A stretch of DNA of 12,518 bases from NCBI GenBank assembly GCA_002685655.1, contig NYXM01000042.1:1-12518 (forward strand). Direction: 5' to 3'. Positions 1 through 6,728 of the stretch are shown here, in pieces. Position numbers and translations under genes: made by a program. This DNA is from Planctomycetaceae bacterium (lineage in GTDB: Bacteria > Planctomycetota > Planctomycetia > Pirellulales > Pirellulaceae). The notes below the pieces were generated by a model that was not told the origin of the DNA, did not search any database, and saw only the letters and a program-made list of their open reading frames with translations. Each line of letters starts with the position of its first letter. Position 1 is the first letter of the stretch.

Positions 1-15
1 ACTTCGTTTCGAAGT
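1..15. other. Small inverted repeat after the HAF-repeat gene
   Basis: ACTTCG and CGAAGT form a perfect 6-base-pair stem with a 3-base loop, 14 bases beyond the stop codon of the minus-strand gene ending at 30. It could be the stem of that gene's terminator. Any T-run on the minus strand would lie outside the window, so this cannot be settled here. Confidence 0.3.
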
Positions 16-29
16 TCGGGGGATTGTCT

Positions 30-1172
30 CTACGGCACCGGCGTGAGCAGGTAGGCTTTCCAGACCGTGCCGCCGTTGTTCCAGCCTCGGCAGGTGATCT
101 GACCCATCGAATTGATCCCGCTGGCCTTCCAGAGTTGTTCCACATTGGCCTCGGCCGGGATCTCGTCGTTGAGGTTGTGTAGCTCTTGGCCGTCCCAGAG
201 GAAGGCGTGGCGAGCGTGGCGGTCGGACGATTCTCCTACGATGTTTCCATCATCGTTGATTCCCCACACATACGTTAGACCGGCCTTGCCGAACGCCCCG
301 ATATTCTCCAGTCCATTACTCGCTGTCCATTGAAATCCCCTGAATCGCTGCACTTCCGGTTTACCGAAGACCACGTCGTAGTGTGCGCAGGCTTCACCAA
401 AATTGTTCACGCCGATCCCGAAACCTTGCAAACTTTCTTCCGGGAACCCCAGCCCCGTCACGGTCAGGTTGCCTGCGCCGTCGAGCATTCCGATTGCCGG
501 TTCCTCGGGAAGCCCTCTGCGGCCGACGATAAATCCCGAGTCACTGATTCCCACTGGCAGAAAATCGCCCAGGGAGTGCGATTCTTCGACTGTTCCGTCG
601 GGCAAAAGTTTCCAGTAGACACCCGTCACGGTCTCTACTGACGTATCGGGATCGGTGTAGTATTCCCGGCCCACGACTTCCCAGCCTGCGTTGACGTCCC
701 GGGCCTCGTTGCCGTCGCCTCCGTTGATCAACGGCAGGCCCCAGTAGAAGTTGTCTTCCTGCCAGACCGCGGCAACGCCGCCCGCAACTCCGACCACGAG
801 GGCATCGGAAGTGACGCCGTAGGGACGCAACGGGATATCCGTCGGCCCCAGGATCGTGCCGTCCGTGTTCGCCTGCCAGATGTAGGACCCCCATGGGTCA
901 TAGCCCTGACCGACAATGTACACATTATTGCCGGCATCGGGGCCGGAGATGTCCGCCGGCTCAAAGGCATCGCCGAGGATGGGCAACTCCGTGACGGTGT
1001 ACGCGGCTTCCGTTTCGCCGCCTCCGCCACCGCCTCCTCCTCCTCCGCCGCCGCCACCACCTCCCCCACCACCTTTTTTGGCTTGCAGAGCGCCAGGCAA
1101 GGCGAGCGCGAGTGCGAACATGGACAAGATGATTATGCGTGACACACGTGTGAAAGTACTTTGCTTGAACAT
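30..1172 (-). CDS. Secreted HAF-repeat protein with an N-terminal poly-glycine tract
   Basis: This 380-residue protein starts with a typical Sec signal peptide: basic FTRVSR, then a hydrophobic core at about 13-27, with likely cleavage after ALQA at 31. The mature protein would begin with Lys-Lys and then 19 glycines in a row (34-52), encoded by mixed GGN codons. The rest holds about six degenerate repeats with the pattern of the HAF family of predicted extracellular repeats, for example GINDDGNIVGES, PVGISDSGFIVG and GINSMGQITC, each followed by a strand such as HAFLWDG. Such repeats are thought to fold as beta-propeller blades; a propeller of about six blades is inference. No membrane anchor, PEP-CTERM or other sorting tail is visible. 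The ATG is preceded by AGGAAA (1181-1186) with 8 bases spacing. The gene lies 64 bases after the 1237-1674 gene and may share its transcript. Binding partner and role are unknown. Confidence 0.8.
   Translation of the reverse strand: MFKQSTFTRVSRIIILSMFALALALPGALQAKKGGGGGGGGGGGGGGGGGGGETEAAYTVTELPILGDAFEPADISGPDAGNNVYIVGQGYDPWGSYIWQANTDGTILGPTDIPLRPYGVTSDALVVGVAGGVAAVWQEDNFYWGLPLINGGDGNEARDVNAGWEVVGREYYTDPDTSVETVTGVYWKLLPDGTVEESHSLGDFLPVGISDSGFIVGRRGLPEEPAIGMLDGAGNLTVTGLGFPEESLQGFGIGVNNFGEACAHYDVVFGKPEVQRFRGFQWTASNGLENIGAFGKAGLTYVWGINDDGNIVGESSDRHARHAFLWDGQELHNLNDEIPAEANVEQLWKASGINSMGQITCRGWNNGGTVWKAYLLTPVP
1020..1076 (-). repeat. GGN codon repeat (19 Gly)
   Basis: There are 19 consecutive glycine codons in the HAF-repeat gene, using GGC, GGA, GGT and GGG in mixed order. 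The mixture argues against simple recent slippage of one trinucleotide. The same bases read as poly-Pro on the plus strand, which opens a spurious frame there. Confidence 0.9.
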
Positions 1173-1203
1173 GGCTGTGCTTTCCTGATGGATTCAATTG
1201 GCT

Positions 1204-1217
1204 GAGTTCATGAACTC
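1204..1217. promoter_or_regulatory. Perfect 14-base palindrome between two secreted-protein genes
   Basis: GAGTTCATGAACTC is its own reverse complement. It lies about 32 bases before the HAF-repeat start and 20 bases after the stop of the preceding gene. Size and position fit a dimeric regulator site or a small mRNA hairpin. No T-run follows on either strand, so it is not a plain terminator. Confidence 0.3.
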
Positions 1218-1236
1218 GTGACGTTGTGCTGGTCAA

Positions 1237-1674
1237 CTACTGTACATCGCTTGGCTTGAATGACGTGTAGCCGTATGCGTCCCACTCGAGCGGAATAAAC
1301 AACGGGGGCGCATCGGGCGGCACCGCTTCGACGATGTGGAACGTGACCGGTGGCAGCGAAAAGTCGTACATCCCATGCTCGCCGACCAAGTTCTTGAAGT
1401 AGCCGATCGTGGACGAAGGTCTGCCTCCGCCCGTCGAGTGAATCCAGACCTTGTAGGGATAGTACGTGCCGGGAGGGAACAGGCCCGATGTGTCGTTGCT
1501 GCTTTCGACGACAAGGACCGGCTGGACCTGCAGCTGTTGGGCGACGATAATCCGTTCGGCGTTTTCAATGCCCAGGTCTTCGCCGATCACAAACCAATCG
1601 GTTTCCGCTTGGGCTACGGACGCCGTTGTCAGAGCCAGCAGCACGATCGTCATCACAGTGGTTGCACGTTTCAT
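1237..1674 (-). CDS. Small secreted protein of unknown function
   Basis: I do not recognise this 145-residue protein. It has a clear signal peptide (basic MKRATT, hydrophobic core at about 8-19, cleavage probably after VAQA at 23), so a mature protein of about 122 residues should reach the periplasm or exterior. The mature part contains no cysteine, no transmembrane helix and no known motif. It is rich in Pro, Tyr, Val and Ile, with segments such as PPGTYYPYKVWIHS and SLPPVTFHIVEAVPP that suggest a small beta-sandwich. The start is well supported: TCCTCC on the plus strand at 1682-1687 reads as AGGAGGA 8 bases before the ATG, the best ribosome site in the window. It sits between the kinase gene (182 bases upstream) and the HAF-repeat gene (64 bases downstream), all on the same strand. 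An extracytoplasmic partner of either neighbour is only inference. Confidence 0.8.
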   Translation of the reverse strand: MKRATTVMTIVLLALTTASVAQAETDWFVIGEDLGIENAERIIVAQQLQVQPVLVVESSNDTSGLFPPGTYYPYKVWIHSTGGGRPSSTIGYFKNLVGEHGMYDFSLPPVTFHIVEAVPPDAPPLFIPLEWDAYGYTSFKPSDVQ

Positions 1675-1729
1675 GGGAGATTCCTCCTGTATTGCGTGCC
1701 GATCCGCGGTAAGATAAAAGCAGCCAAAG

Positions 1730-1758
1730 CCCCAGGCGCGCAGACCAGCCGCCCGGGG
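1730..1758 (-). terminator. Possible terminator of the sigma-kinase unit
   Basis: Read on the minus strand, CCCCGGGCG and CGCCTGGGG pair as a 9-base-pair GC-rich stem with one G.U pair and an 11-base loop. It is followed by a moderately T-rich stretch (CTTTGGCTGCTTTTATCTT). It lies about 100 bases after the kinase stop. The T-run is interrupted, so termination may be partial and allow read-through to the 1237-1674 gene. Confidence 0.4.
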
Positions 1759-1766
1759 TCGGCCGT

Positions 1767-1816
1767 GGCCGGTGAGTGGTGTAGTTGTCGCTAGTCGCTC
1801 ACCGGCCGGTTTTTTT
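1767..1816 (+). terminator. Intrinsic terminator pointing rightward, with no matching gene
   Basis: GGCCGGTGAG (1767-1776) and CTCACCGGCC (1798-1807) form a perfect 10-base-pair stem, extendable inward by G.U pairs, followed by GG and seven T (1810-1816). This is a classic terminator for plus-strand transcription, yet every gene from 30 to 6453 is on the minus strand. On the minus strand the hairpin is followed by ACGGCCGAC, with no T-run. It may end an antisense transcript or block one entering the kinase gene. Confidence 0.6.
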
Positions 1817-1856
1817 GTTCAATCAAAGCCGAAGTCAGAATATGCGAGCTGCGTAC

Positions 1857-4800
1857 TTACGACTCGCCTTCGGCCTTCGGACTTTGTTTTTGATCCCGCG
1901 GCATTGATGTCACAACGCCTTTTGTGATTGTCTTCTCAAGTTCAGTCCACAGTTCGTTCCAGGCCTGCCGTTCCTTCTCCGGCAACTTATCGCGCGCGGT
2001 CTTGTCCCGCACGCTGGCCAAGTCCGGGTCGCGACGCCAGTGCAGCAGTGTCTTCTGCACTGCGGCCCGGGATTTCCGTGTCTGGTTTTTTGGGTTATCC
2101 AGTTGCTTTGTCCAGTGGGCCAGATCGAGCTTCAGCCACTCCAGGGCCTGCTCTCGCCACCGAACCTTCTCCTCTTCGGAGAGGTCGGCTGCGTCGTTGC
2201 CCTGGCCACTGCTGGCCAGCGCGGCCGTACAGGCGGCGTTGTAGCCGTTGGGAGAGTGCGCCAGTTCCGGTTTATCGGCAAATGCCCTCCGAAAGAAACC
2301 GGCAGCAGCAGCAAACAGCTGTTTGGAGTAGCAAAGATCCGCCAGCGCGATGCACTGCGAAGCATCGGCAGGCGACGTCTCACCCTGTAAAACTTCTGTC
2401 AACTTCGTGTCAAGCTCGACCAGGGATTCGCAGGCCTGGACCCATTGTGCAGATGGATAAGGCCACCGTGGGTCTTTGGAGCCCAGTTCATGACCGCGAC
2501 GAACCGCTTCAAGGGCTTCGATGAACTGGCCCTTTCGCCCGAGCGATTTACCGAGCATGCAGTAGGCCTCCGGGTAGTCCGGATTCAGTTGGATGGCCTT
2601 GCGATAGGCCTCGATGGCCTCGTCTGCGCTCCCCTGGTCGGCCAGTTCATTGCCGAGGTTGTAGTAGGCCATCGCATAGTTCGGTTCCAGCTCGATGGCC
2701 TTGCGGTAGGCGACGATGGCCTCGTCCAGTTTCTGTTGGGCACACAGGGTAGTGCCGAGGTTGTTGTAGGCCTTCGGATAATCGGCGTTCAACTCGATCG
2801 CCTTATGAAAGGCGTCGATGGCCTCATCCAGCTTCTGTTGGGCAATCAAGACAAGGCCGAGGTTGTTGTAGGCCGCAGGAAAATCGGCGTTCAGTTCGAT
2901 GGCTTTGTGAAAGGCGTCGACCGCAGCGTTCAATTCGCCCCTCGCCTTTAGGGCATTGCCGAGGTTGTTGTAGGCGATCGTGTAGTCCGGATTCAATTGG
3001 ATGGCCTTGTGAAAGGCATCGACCGCAGCGTTCAATTCGCCCCTCGCCTTCAGGGCATTGCCGAGGTTGTTGTAGGCGTTCGAGTAGTCCGGATTCAATT
3101 GGATGGCCTTGCGATAGGCCTCGATGGCCTCGTCCAGCTTCTGTTGTTCATGCAGGGCAAGGCCGAGGTTGTTGTAGACCTTCGGATAATCGGCGTTCAG
3201 CTCGATGGACTTGTGAAAGGCGTCGAGGGCGGCGCTCAATTCGCCGCTCACCATCAGGGCATTGCCGAGGTTGTTGTAGGCCATCGCATAGTTCGGTGCC
3301 AGCTCGATGGCTTTGCGATACGACTCGACAGCTTCATCGAATTCACCTTTATTTCTGAGAATTGTGCCACGATTCAAATGGCCAGCGCGAGCGATCGGAT
3401 TCAGTCTGATCGCTGTATTCGCGTGTTCCAGTGCCGCATCCATGTTGCCCTTACTTCTTTCTATCAAGGAAAGAAACCGGTAAGCCCAGGCCGCGAGCCG
3501 CGTCTTAGAATTGGTAGTGTCCTGAAAGCTGACCGACGGATCACTCGAAATCATCTCAATGACCCTGTGGAAAACGGCTGCGGCCTCTTCCTTTCTTTTC
3601 ACCAGGAACAGAAAGACTCCGGATTCGAACTGTGCGCGGGGATTCTCCGGCTGGATGGCGGCGGCGGCCGTGATGAAGCGGATCGATTCATCATGGAGGG
3701 GTTGTTCGCGATTCTTCAAACAGCTGGCTAGTGCCTTGTTGATCCAAAAGTCCCCAGGAAACTGCCGCTGTGCCCGACGCAGCAAAGCCTCACGGCGAAT
3801 GGAATCTCGCAACTTCTTACCCAAGTAGTAGAGCGTGTAGGGCGCTTGTTTGCTCACGTCGATCGATTCGGCCAAATCGGCCAACGCCTGCTCGTCAGCA
3901 TCGCGGACGGCAAGTCGCAGTCGTCTGCGCGGGGGGTTGTCGTCCGCAGCATCCACGATCAGACGTAGCCACTGCAACGTCTCGTCCGATGTCTCCGGTG
4001 ATTTCGACTCCAGTTCGATCCAATCATCCAAAGCTGCGATAATCGCCGACCGGACATCGGCGGGCCGGCTGCGGATTCGATCAGCAGCCTGTTCAGGACG
4101 AGTGACTTGCGGATCCACTCCGTAATCTTGGAACAAGACGCTGTATTCCGGGAGCGATTCACTCCAGTCAAAATTTCCAGCGCCTTCGTGCACAAGCCTG
4201 GACTCGCTGATACGGCCAACGAGTCGTTGGTCTGCCGCATCCTGTTCCAATTGCCCTTGCAACTGCTGAACACGGCCGACGAGTTCTGGATCGGCCAAAT
4301 CGTTTTTTGCCAGAGCGATCGCGCGTTGTGCGGCTTCGCGGACGCGGGACGAGGACGCGTTGCCGAGACTGGTTCGCATTTGCTCTCGCTGCGCAGCGAC
4401 CTCCGCCAACGCGTAACTGAGATCTCGGTTGATCTGCAAGCGTTGCCGATCCTCACGTTCGCGGGCCGCGTCGACCTGCTCGCGGGTCTCGCGTTTCACC
4501 CGCAAGGCTCGCTGCGCCCGGATCGCCTGCCATGTTGTTCCGATAATTCCGGCAACTAAAACGAATGCAATCACCGAAGCTGTCGTCAGCGCCGCTTTGT
4601 TGCGCCGCGCGAACATGCGGAACCGATAAGATGCTGAAGGAGGGCAGGCTTGCACGGGCTCCTCGTTGAGGTAGCGGCGAATGTCTTCGGCGAAACTGCT
4701 GGTTGTCTCGTACCTGCGCGTTCGATCCTTCTCCAAGGCCTTCATCACAATCCAGTCCAGATCGCCCCGCACCTGCGTGCTCAGTTTCTTCGGCTCGACT

Positions 4801-5792
4801 CCTCGGTTGACGGCCACCGAAGCCAGCGTGTCGATCGTGCTGAGGCGCGTGCTCGGTTTGGGAGGTTCCTCCTCGCGGATTATCCGCATCATCTCGTCAA
4901 ACGCGGCCGAGCGAAGACGCTGCCGGTCGAAGGGTGTTGTGCCGGTTAACAGCTCGTACAAAAGCACGCCCAGCGAATAGATGTCGCTGCGCGTATCGAT
5001 GTCCAGCTGGTTCAGTTTGGCCTGCTCGGGGCTCATGTATTCCAATGTGCCCACGATCTGACCCAACTGGGTAAACATCGTCTTTTCGGTCAGCTTCTTG
5101 TCCAGTGCCTTGGCCACGCCAAAGTCGATGATCTTGGGCACCGGCTCGTCGTCGTACTCGGCCACCAGCACGTTCGATGGCTTAATGTCGCGATGGATGA
5201 TTCCTTTTTGATGCGCGTGCTGGACCGCCTGGCAGACTTGCGTAAACAAGTCTAAACGCTCGCGAGGTGTGAGATGGTGTTCATCGCAGTACTCGGTGAT
5301 CGGAACGCCCTTGACCAGTTCCATGACAAAGTAGGGTCGCCCGGTCTCGGTGATGTCCGCATCAAGCACCTTGGCGATATTGGGGTGGTCCATCATGGCC
5401 AGGGCCTGCTCCTCGGCCTCAAACCGCGCGATCACCTGGCGGGTGTCCATCCCGGGTTTGATGATCTTCAACGCCACCCGTCGCTCGACCGGCTTGGTCT
5501 GCTCGGCCATGAAGATCACACCCATGCCGCCCTCACCGATTTGCTGGAGCAGTTTATAGGGGCCGATGTGTGTGCCGGTCCGTTCGGTGATGGGCTGGAT
5601 TTCTGTCGCTTCGGGTTGCCCGCCAAAGAAGCCTCCAGCTTCTGAATGAGCACGCAAAAGCGCCTCGACTCTTCGTCTAACTTGCCGGTCGTCTCCGCAC
5701 GCCTCATCGAGATATTGCGAACGTTGCTCGTTCGAATCCCGAGCGACGGCTTCGTTGAAAATGGCTTGTATGTCAGGATTTTCGGCTGCCAT
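1857..5792 (-). CDS. Membrane Ser/Thr protein kinase with C-terminal TPR array
   Basis: This 1311-residue, PknB-like Hanks-type kinase phosphorylates Ser/Thr on unknown targets. Residues 1-60 form the short helical lead common in planctomycete and acidobacterial kinases (EACGDD, VEALLRAH). The kinase domain (about 79-375) looks fully active: glycine loop GEGGMG 86-91, ATP-binding K109 in VALK, HRDIKPSN 200-207 with catalytic D202, DFG 223-225, and GTLEYMSPE 248-256. After basic FARRNK comes one membrane helix (401-421), then a charged coiled-coil-like stretch (422-520), an unrecognised region (520-765), and about ten 34-residue TPRs (about 765-1104), many reading AYNNLGNAL..AIELNPDY. The tail (1105-1311) is helical and charged. 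The kinase should be cytoplasmic and the TPRs outside the membrane, presumably for protein binding. AAGGAA lies 7 bases before the ATG. The ECF sigma gene is 85 bases upstream on the same strand and probably co-transcribed; it is the most obvious candidate substrate or partner, by inference. Confidence 0.92.
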   Translation of the reverse strand: MAAENPDIQAIFNEAVARDSNEQRSQYLDEACGDDRQVRRRVEALLRAHSEAGGFFGGQPEATEIQPITERTGTHIGPYKLLQQIGEGGMGVIFMAEQTKPVERRVALKIIKPGMDTRQVIARFEAEEQALAMMDHPNIAKVLDADITETGRPYFVMELVKGVPITEYCDEHHLTPRERLDLFTQVCQAVQHAHQKGIIHRDIKPSNVLVAEYDDEPVPKIIDFGVAKALDKKLTEKTMFTQLGQIVGTLEYMSPEQAKLNQLDIDTRSDIYSLGVLLYELLTGTTPFDRQRLRSAAFDEMMRIIREEEPPKPSTRLSTIDTLASVAVNRGVEPKKLSTQVRGDLDWIVMKALEKDRTRRYETTSSFAEDIRRYLNEEPVQACPPSASYRFRMFARRNKAALTTASVIAFVLVAGIIGTTWQAIRAQRALRVKRETREQVDAAREREDRQRLQINRDLSYALAEVAAQREQMRTSLGNASSSRVREAAQRAIALAKNDLADPELVGRVQQLQGQLEQDAADQRLVGRISESRLVHEGAGNFDWSESLPEYSVLFQDYGVDPQVTRPEQAADRIRSRPADVRSAIIAALDDWIELESKSPETSDETLQWLRLIVDAADDNPPRRRLRLAVRDADEQALADLAESIDVSKQAPYTLYYLGKKLRDSIRREALLRRAQRQFPGDFWINKALASCLKNREQPLHDESIRFITAAAAIQPENPRAQFESGVFLFLVKRKEEAAAVFHRVIEMISSDPSVSFQDTTNSKTRLAAWAYRFLSLIERSKGNMDAALEHANTAIRLNPIARAGHLNRGTILRNKGEFDEAVESYRKAIELAPNYAMAYNNLGNALMVSGELSAALDAFHKSIELNADYPKVYNNLGLALHEQQKLDEAIEAYRKAIQLNPDYSNAYNNLGNALKARGELNAAVDAFHKAIQLNPDYTIAYNNLGNALKARGELNAAVDAFHKAIELNADFPAAYNNLGLVLIAQQKLDEAIDAFHKAIELNADYPKAYNNLGTTLCAQQKLDEAIVAYRKAIELEPNYAMAYYNLGNELADQGSADEAIEAYRKAIQLNPDYPEAYCMLGKSLGRKGQFIEALEAVRRGHELGSKDPRWPYPSAQWVQACESLVELDTKLTEVLQGETSPADASQCIALADLCYSKQLFAAAAGFFRRAFADKPELAHSPNGYNAACTAALASSGQGNDAADLSEEEKVRWREQALEWLKLDLAHWTKQLDNPKNQTRKSRAAVQKTLLHWRRDPDLASVRDKTARDKLPEKERQAWNELWTELEKTITKGVVTSMPRDQKQSPKAEGES
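2481..3500 (-). repeat. Tandem 102-base repeats encoding TPRs
   Basis: About ten 34-codon units lie in phase within the kinase gene. Two unit types are visible: QQKLDEAI..YRKAI and ARGELNAAVDAFHKAI. The two neighbouring units at about 2906-3007 and 3008-3109 differ at only a handful of bases, indicating a recent duplication or gene conversion. Confidence 0.85.
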
Positions 5793-5877
5793 GAGGTGGT
5801 TCCTTTTTCACTCCCTACACTTCAGTGCCCCGTTTGCGCGAAGATCGGGTCACGATTTCCCGAGATTCTCAAAAAAA

Positions 5878-6453
5878 TCACGAAGAGGATGAACTGTCAT
5901 CCGCTTGGAGGACATCAAAGAGCCAGGCACGGGCATAGGTCCAGTGGCGTTTCGCCGTACTGGCGGAGATTCCCAACGCGGCCGCTGCTTCGTCGATGGA
6001 CAGACCAGCGAAAAAACGCATCATCACCACCTTCGCACATGCCGGGTTTTCCTCCACAAGTGACTCGATTGCTTCATCAATCGCCAGCAGATCTTCATTC
6101 GGTGCATCTAACGCGATCTCAATTTTCTCCAGGTCGATCTTCTGGAACTCGCCACCGCGTTTGATGCGACCCTTGTCTCGAGCTTGGTTCACAAGGATCC
6201 TTCGCATCGCCTCCGCCGCCGCCCCAAAGAAGTGCCCCCGGCTGTTCCAGTGCTGGGCCTTTTCGACATCAACAAGTCGCAAGTATGCCTCATGCACCAA
6301 CGCCGTTGCCTGCAATGTCTGACCGGGCTTCTCCTGCGCCAGTTTGGCTGCGGCCAGTTTGCGCAGTTCCTCATACACCAACGGTAGAAGCTGCTCGGCA
6401 GCCGAGGGATCGCCCAGCTCGATCTGCGAGAGAATCTGTGTTACGTCGCTCAT
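5878..6453 (-). CDS. ECF-type RNA polymerase sigma factor, planctomycete subgroup
   Basis: This 191-residue protein matches the ECF sigma subgroup (Pfam Sigma70_ECF, TIGR Sig-70_X6 type) by its conserved LPLVYEELRKLAA (23-35), KPGQTLQATALVHEAYLRL (42-60) and W.SRGHFFGAAAEAMRRILV (69-88) in the sigma-2 region, and by the helix-turn-helix in sigma-4 (GLSIDEAAAALGISASTAKRHW, about 150-171). It should direct RNA polymerase to a specific, unknown promoter set. No anti-sigma factor gene is next to it. Instead the kinase follows after 85 bases, an arrangement known in planctomycetes, where control by phosphorylation is suspected. The protein ends in DDSSSSS, a stretch of possible phosphosites. No good ribosome site precedes the ATG (GGTATCCTGGTCATC), and no better in-frame start was seen. 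A sigma-70-like promoter is visible upstream. Confidence 0.92.
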   Translation of the reverse strand: MSDVTQILSQIELGDPSAAEQLLPLVYEELRKLAAAKLAQEKPGQTLQATALVHEAYLRLVDVEKAQHWNSRGHFFGAAAEAMRRILVNQARDKGRIKRGGEFQKIDLEKIEIALDAPNEDLLAIDEAIESLVEENPACAKVVMMRFFAGLSIDEAAAALGISASTAKRHWTYARAWLFDVLQADDSSSSS

Positions 6454-6483
6454 GATGACCAGGATACCGCCGTGAACCGCGCG

Positions 6484-6513
6484 ATTCCATCATCCGTGAG
6501 ATTGGGCAGTCAA
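6484..6513 (-). promoter_or_regulatory. Candidate sigma-70-like promoter of the sigma-kinase unit
   Basis: On the minus strand, TTGACT (plus 6508-6513) and TGGAAT (plus 6484-6489) are separated by 18 bases. They match the -35 consensus at 5 of 6 and the -10 consensus at 4 of 6. The start would fall near 6476, leaving a leader of about 23 bases before the sigma-factor ATG. It is based on consensus matching only. Confidence 0.35.
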
Positions 6514-6627
6514 GACGATGTATTTCCTACTCGGCCGTAATAAGCCGCCGACCTCCCCGGTCTTGGCTCTTAAATGGCCACTGACTGCTACCGACTTGGC
6601 AAACTCCTTCAGGAACGGTGTTGCACA

Positions 6628-6661
6628 GGCGAGGTGCACCGACACAGGCTGGCACCTCGCC
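6628..6661. repeat. Perfect 10-base inverted repeat after the Rid-like gene
   Basis: GGCGAGGTGC (6628-6637) and GCACCTCGCC (6652-6661) form a perfect stem with a 14-base loop, about 70 bases beyond the stop of the minus-strand gene 6729-7529. No T-run follows on either strand, so it may be a processing or transcript-end hairpin, not a typical intrinsic terminator. Apart from this and the promoter candidate, the spacer 6454-6728 shows only short frames on both strands without coding features. Confidence 0.45.
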
Positions 6662-6728
6662 CGCTCGGAGAGGGTTGCCTGCTTCGCTGACCCACTTCGC
6701 GACCAGTCGACGCCCTTCGTGTGTGCCG

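Noticed and set aside
916..1188. Plus-strand frame with a run of 19 prolines
   Set aside because: It is the reverse reading of the poly-Gly tract inside the well-supported HAF-repeat gene. It has no ribosome site and its flanks do not look like protein.
1336..1794. Plus-strand frame ending inside the orphan terminator
   Set aside because: Tempting as the source of the plus-strand terminator, but it overlaps a convincing secreted protein with an excellent ribosome site on the other strand and shows no protein features. An antisense RNA remains possible.
2445..3731. Two long plus-strand frames with repeated IQLDGL-type units, antisense to the kinase gene
   Set aside because: They owe their openness and repetition to the TPR array on the opposite strand, whose family is certain. 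There is no independent evidence of translation.
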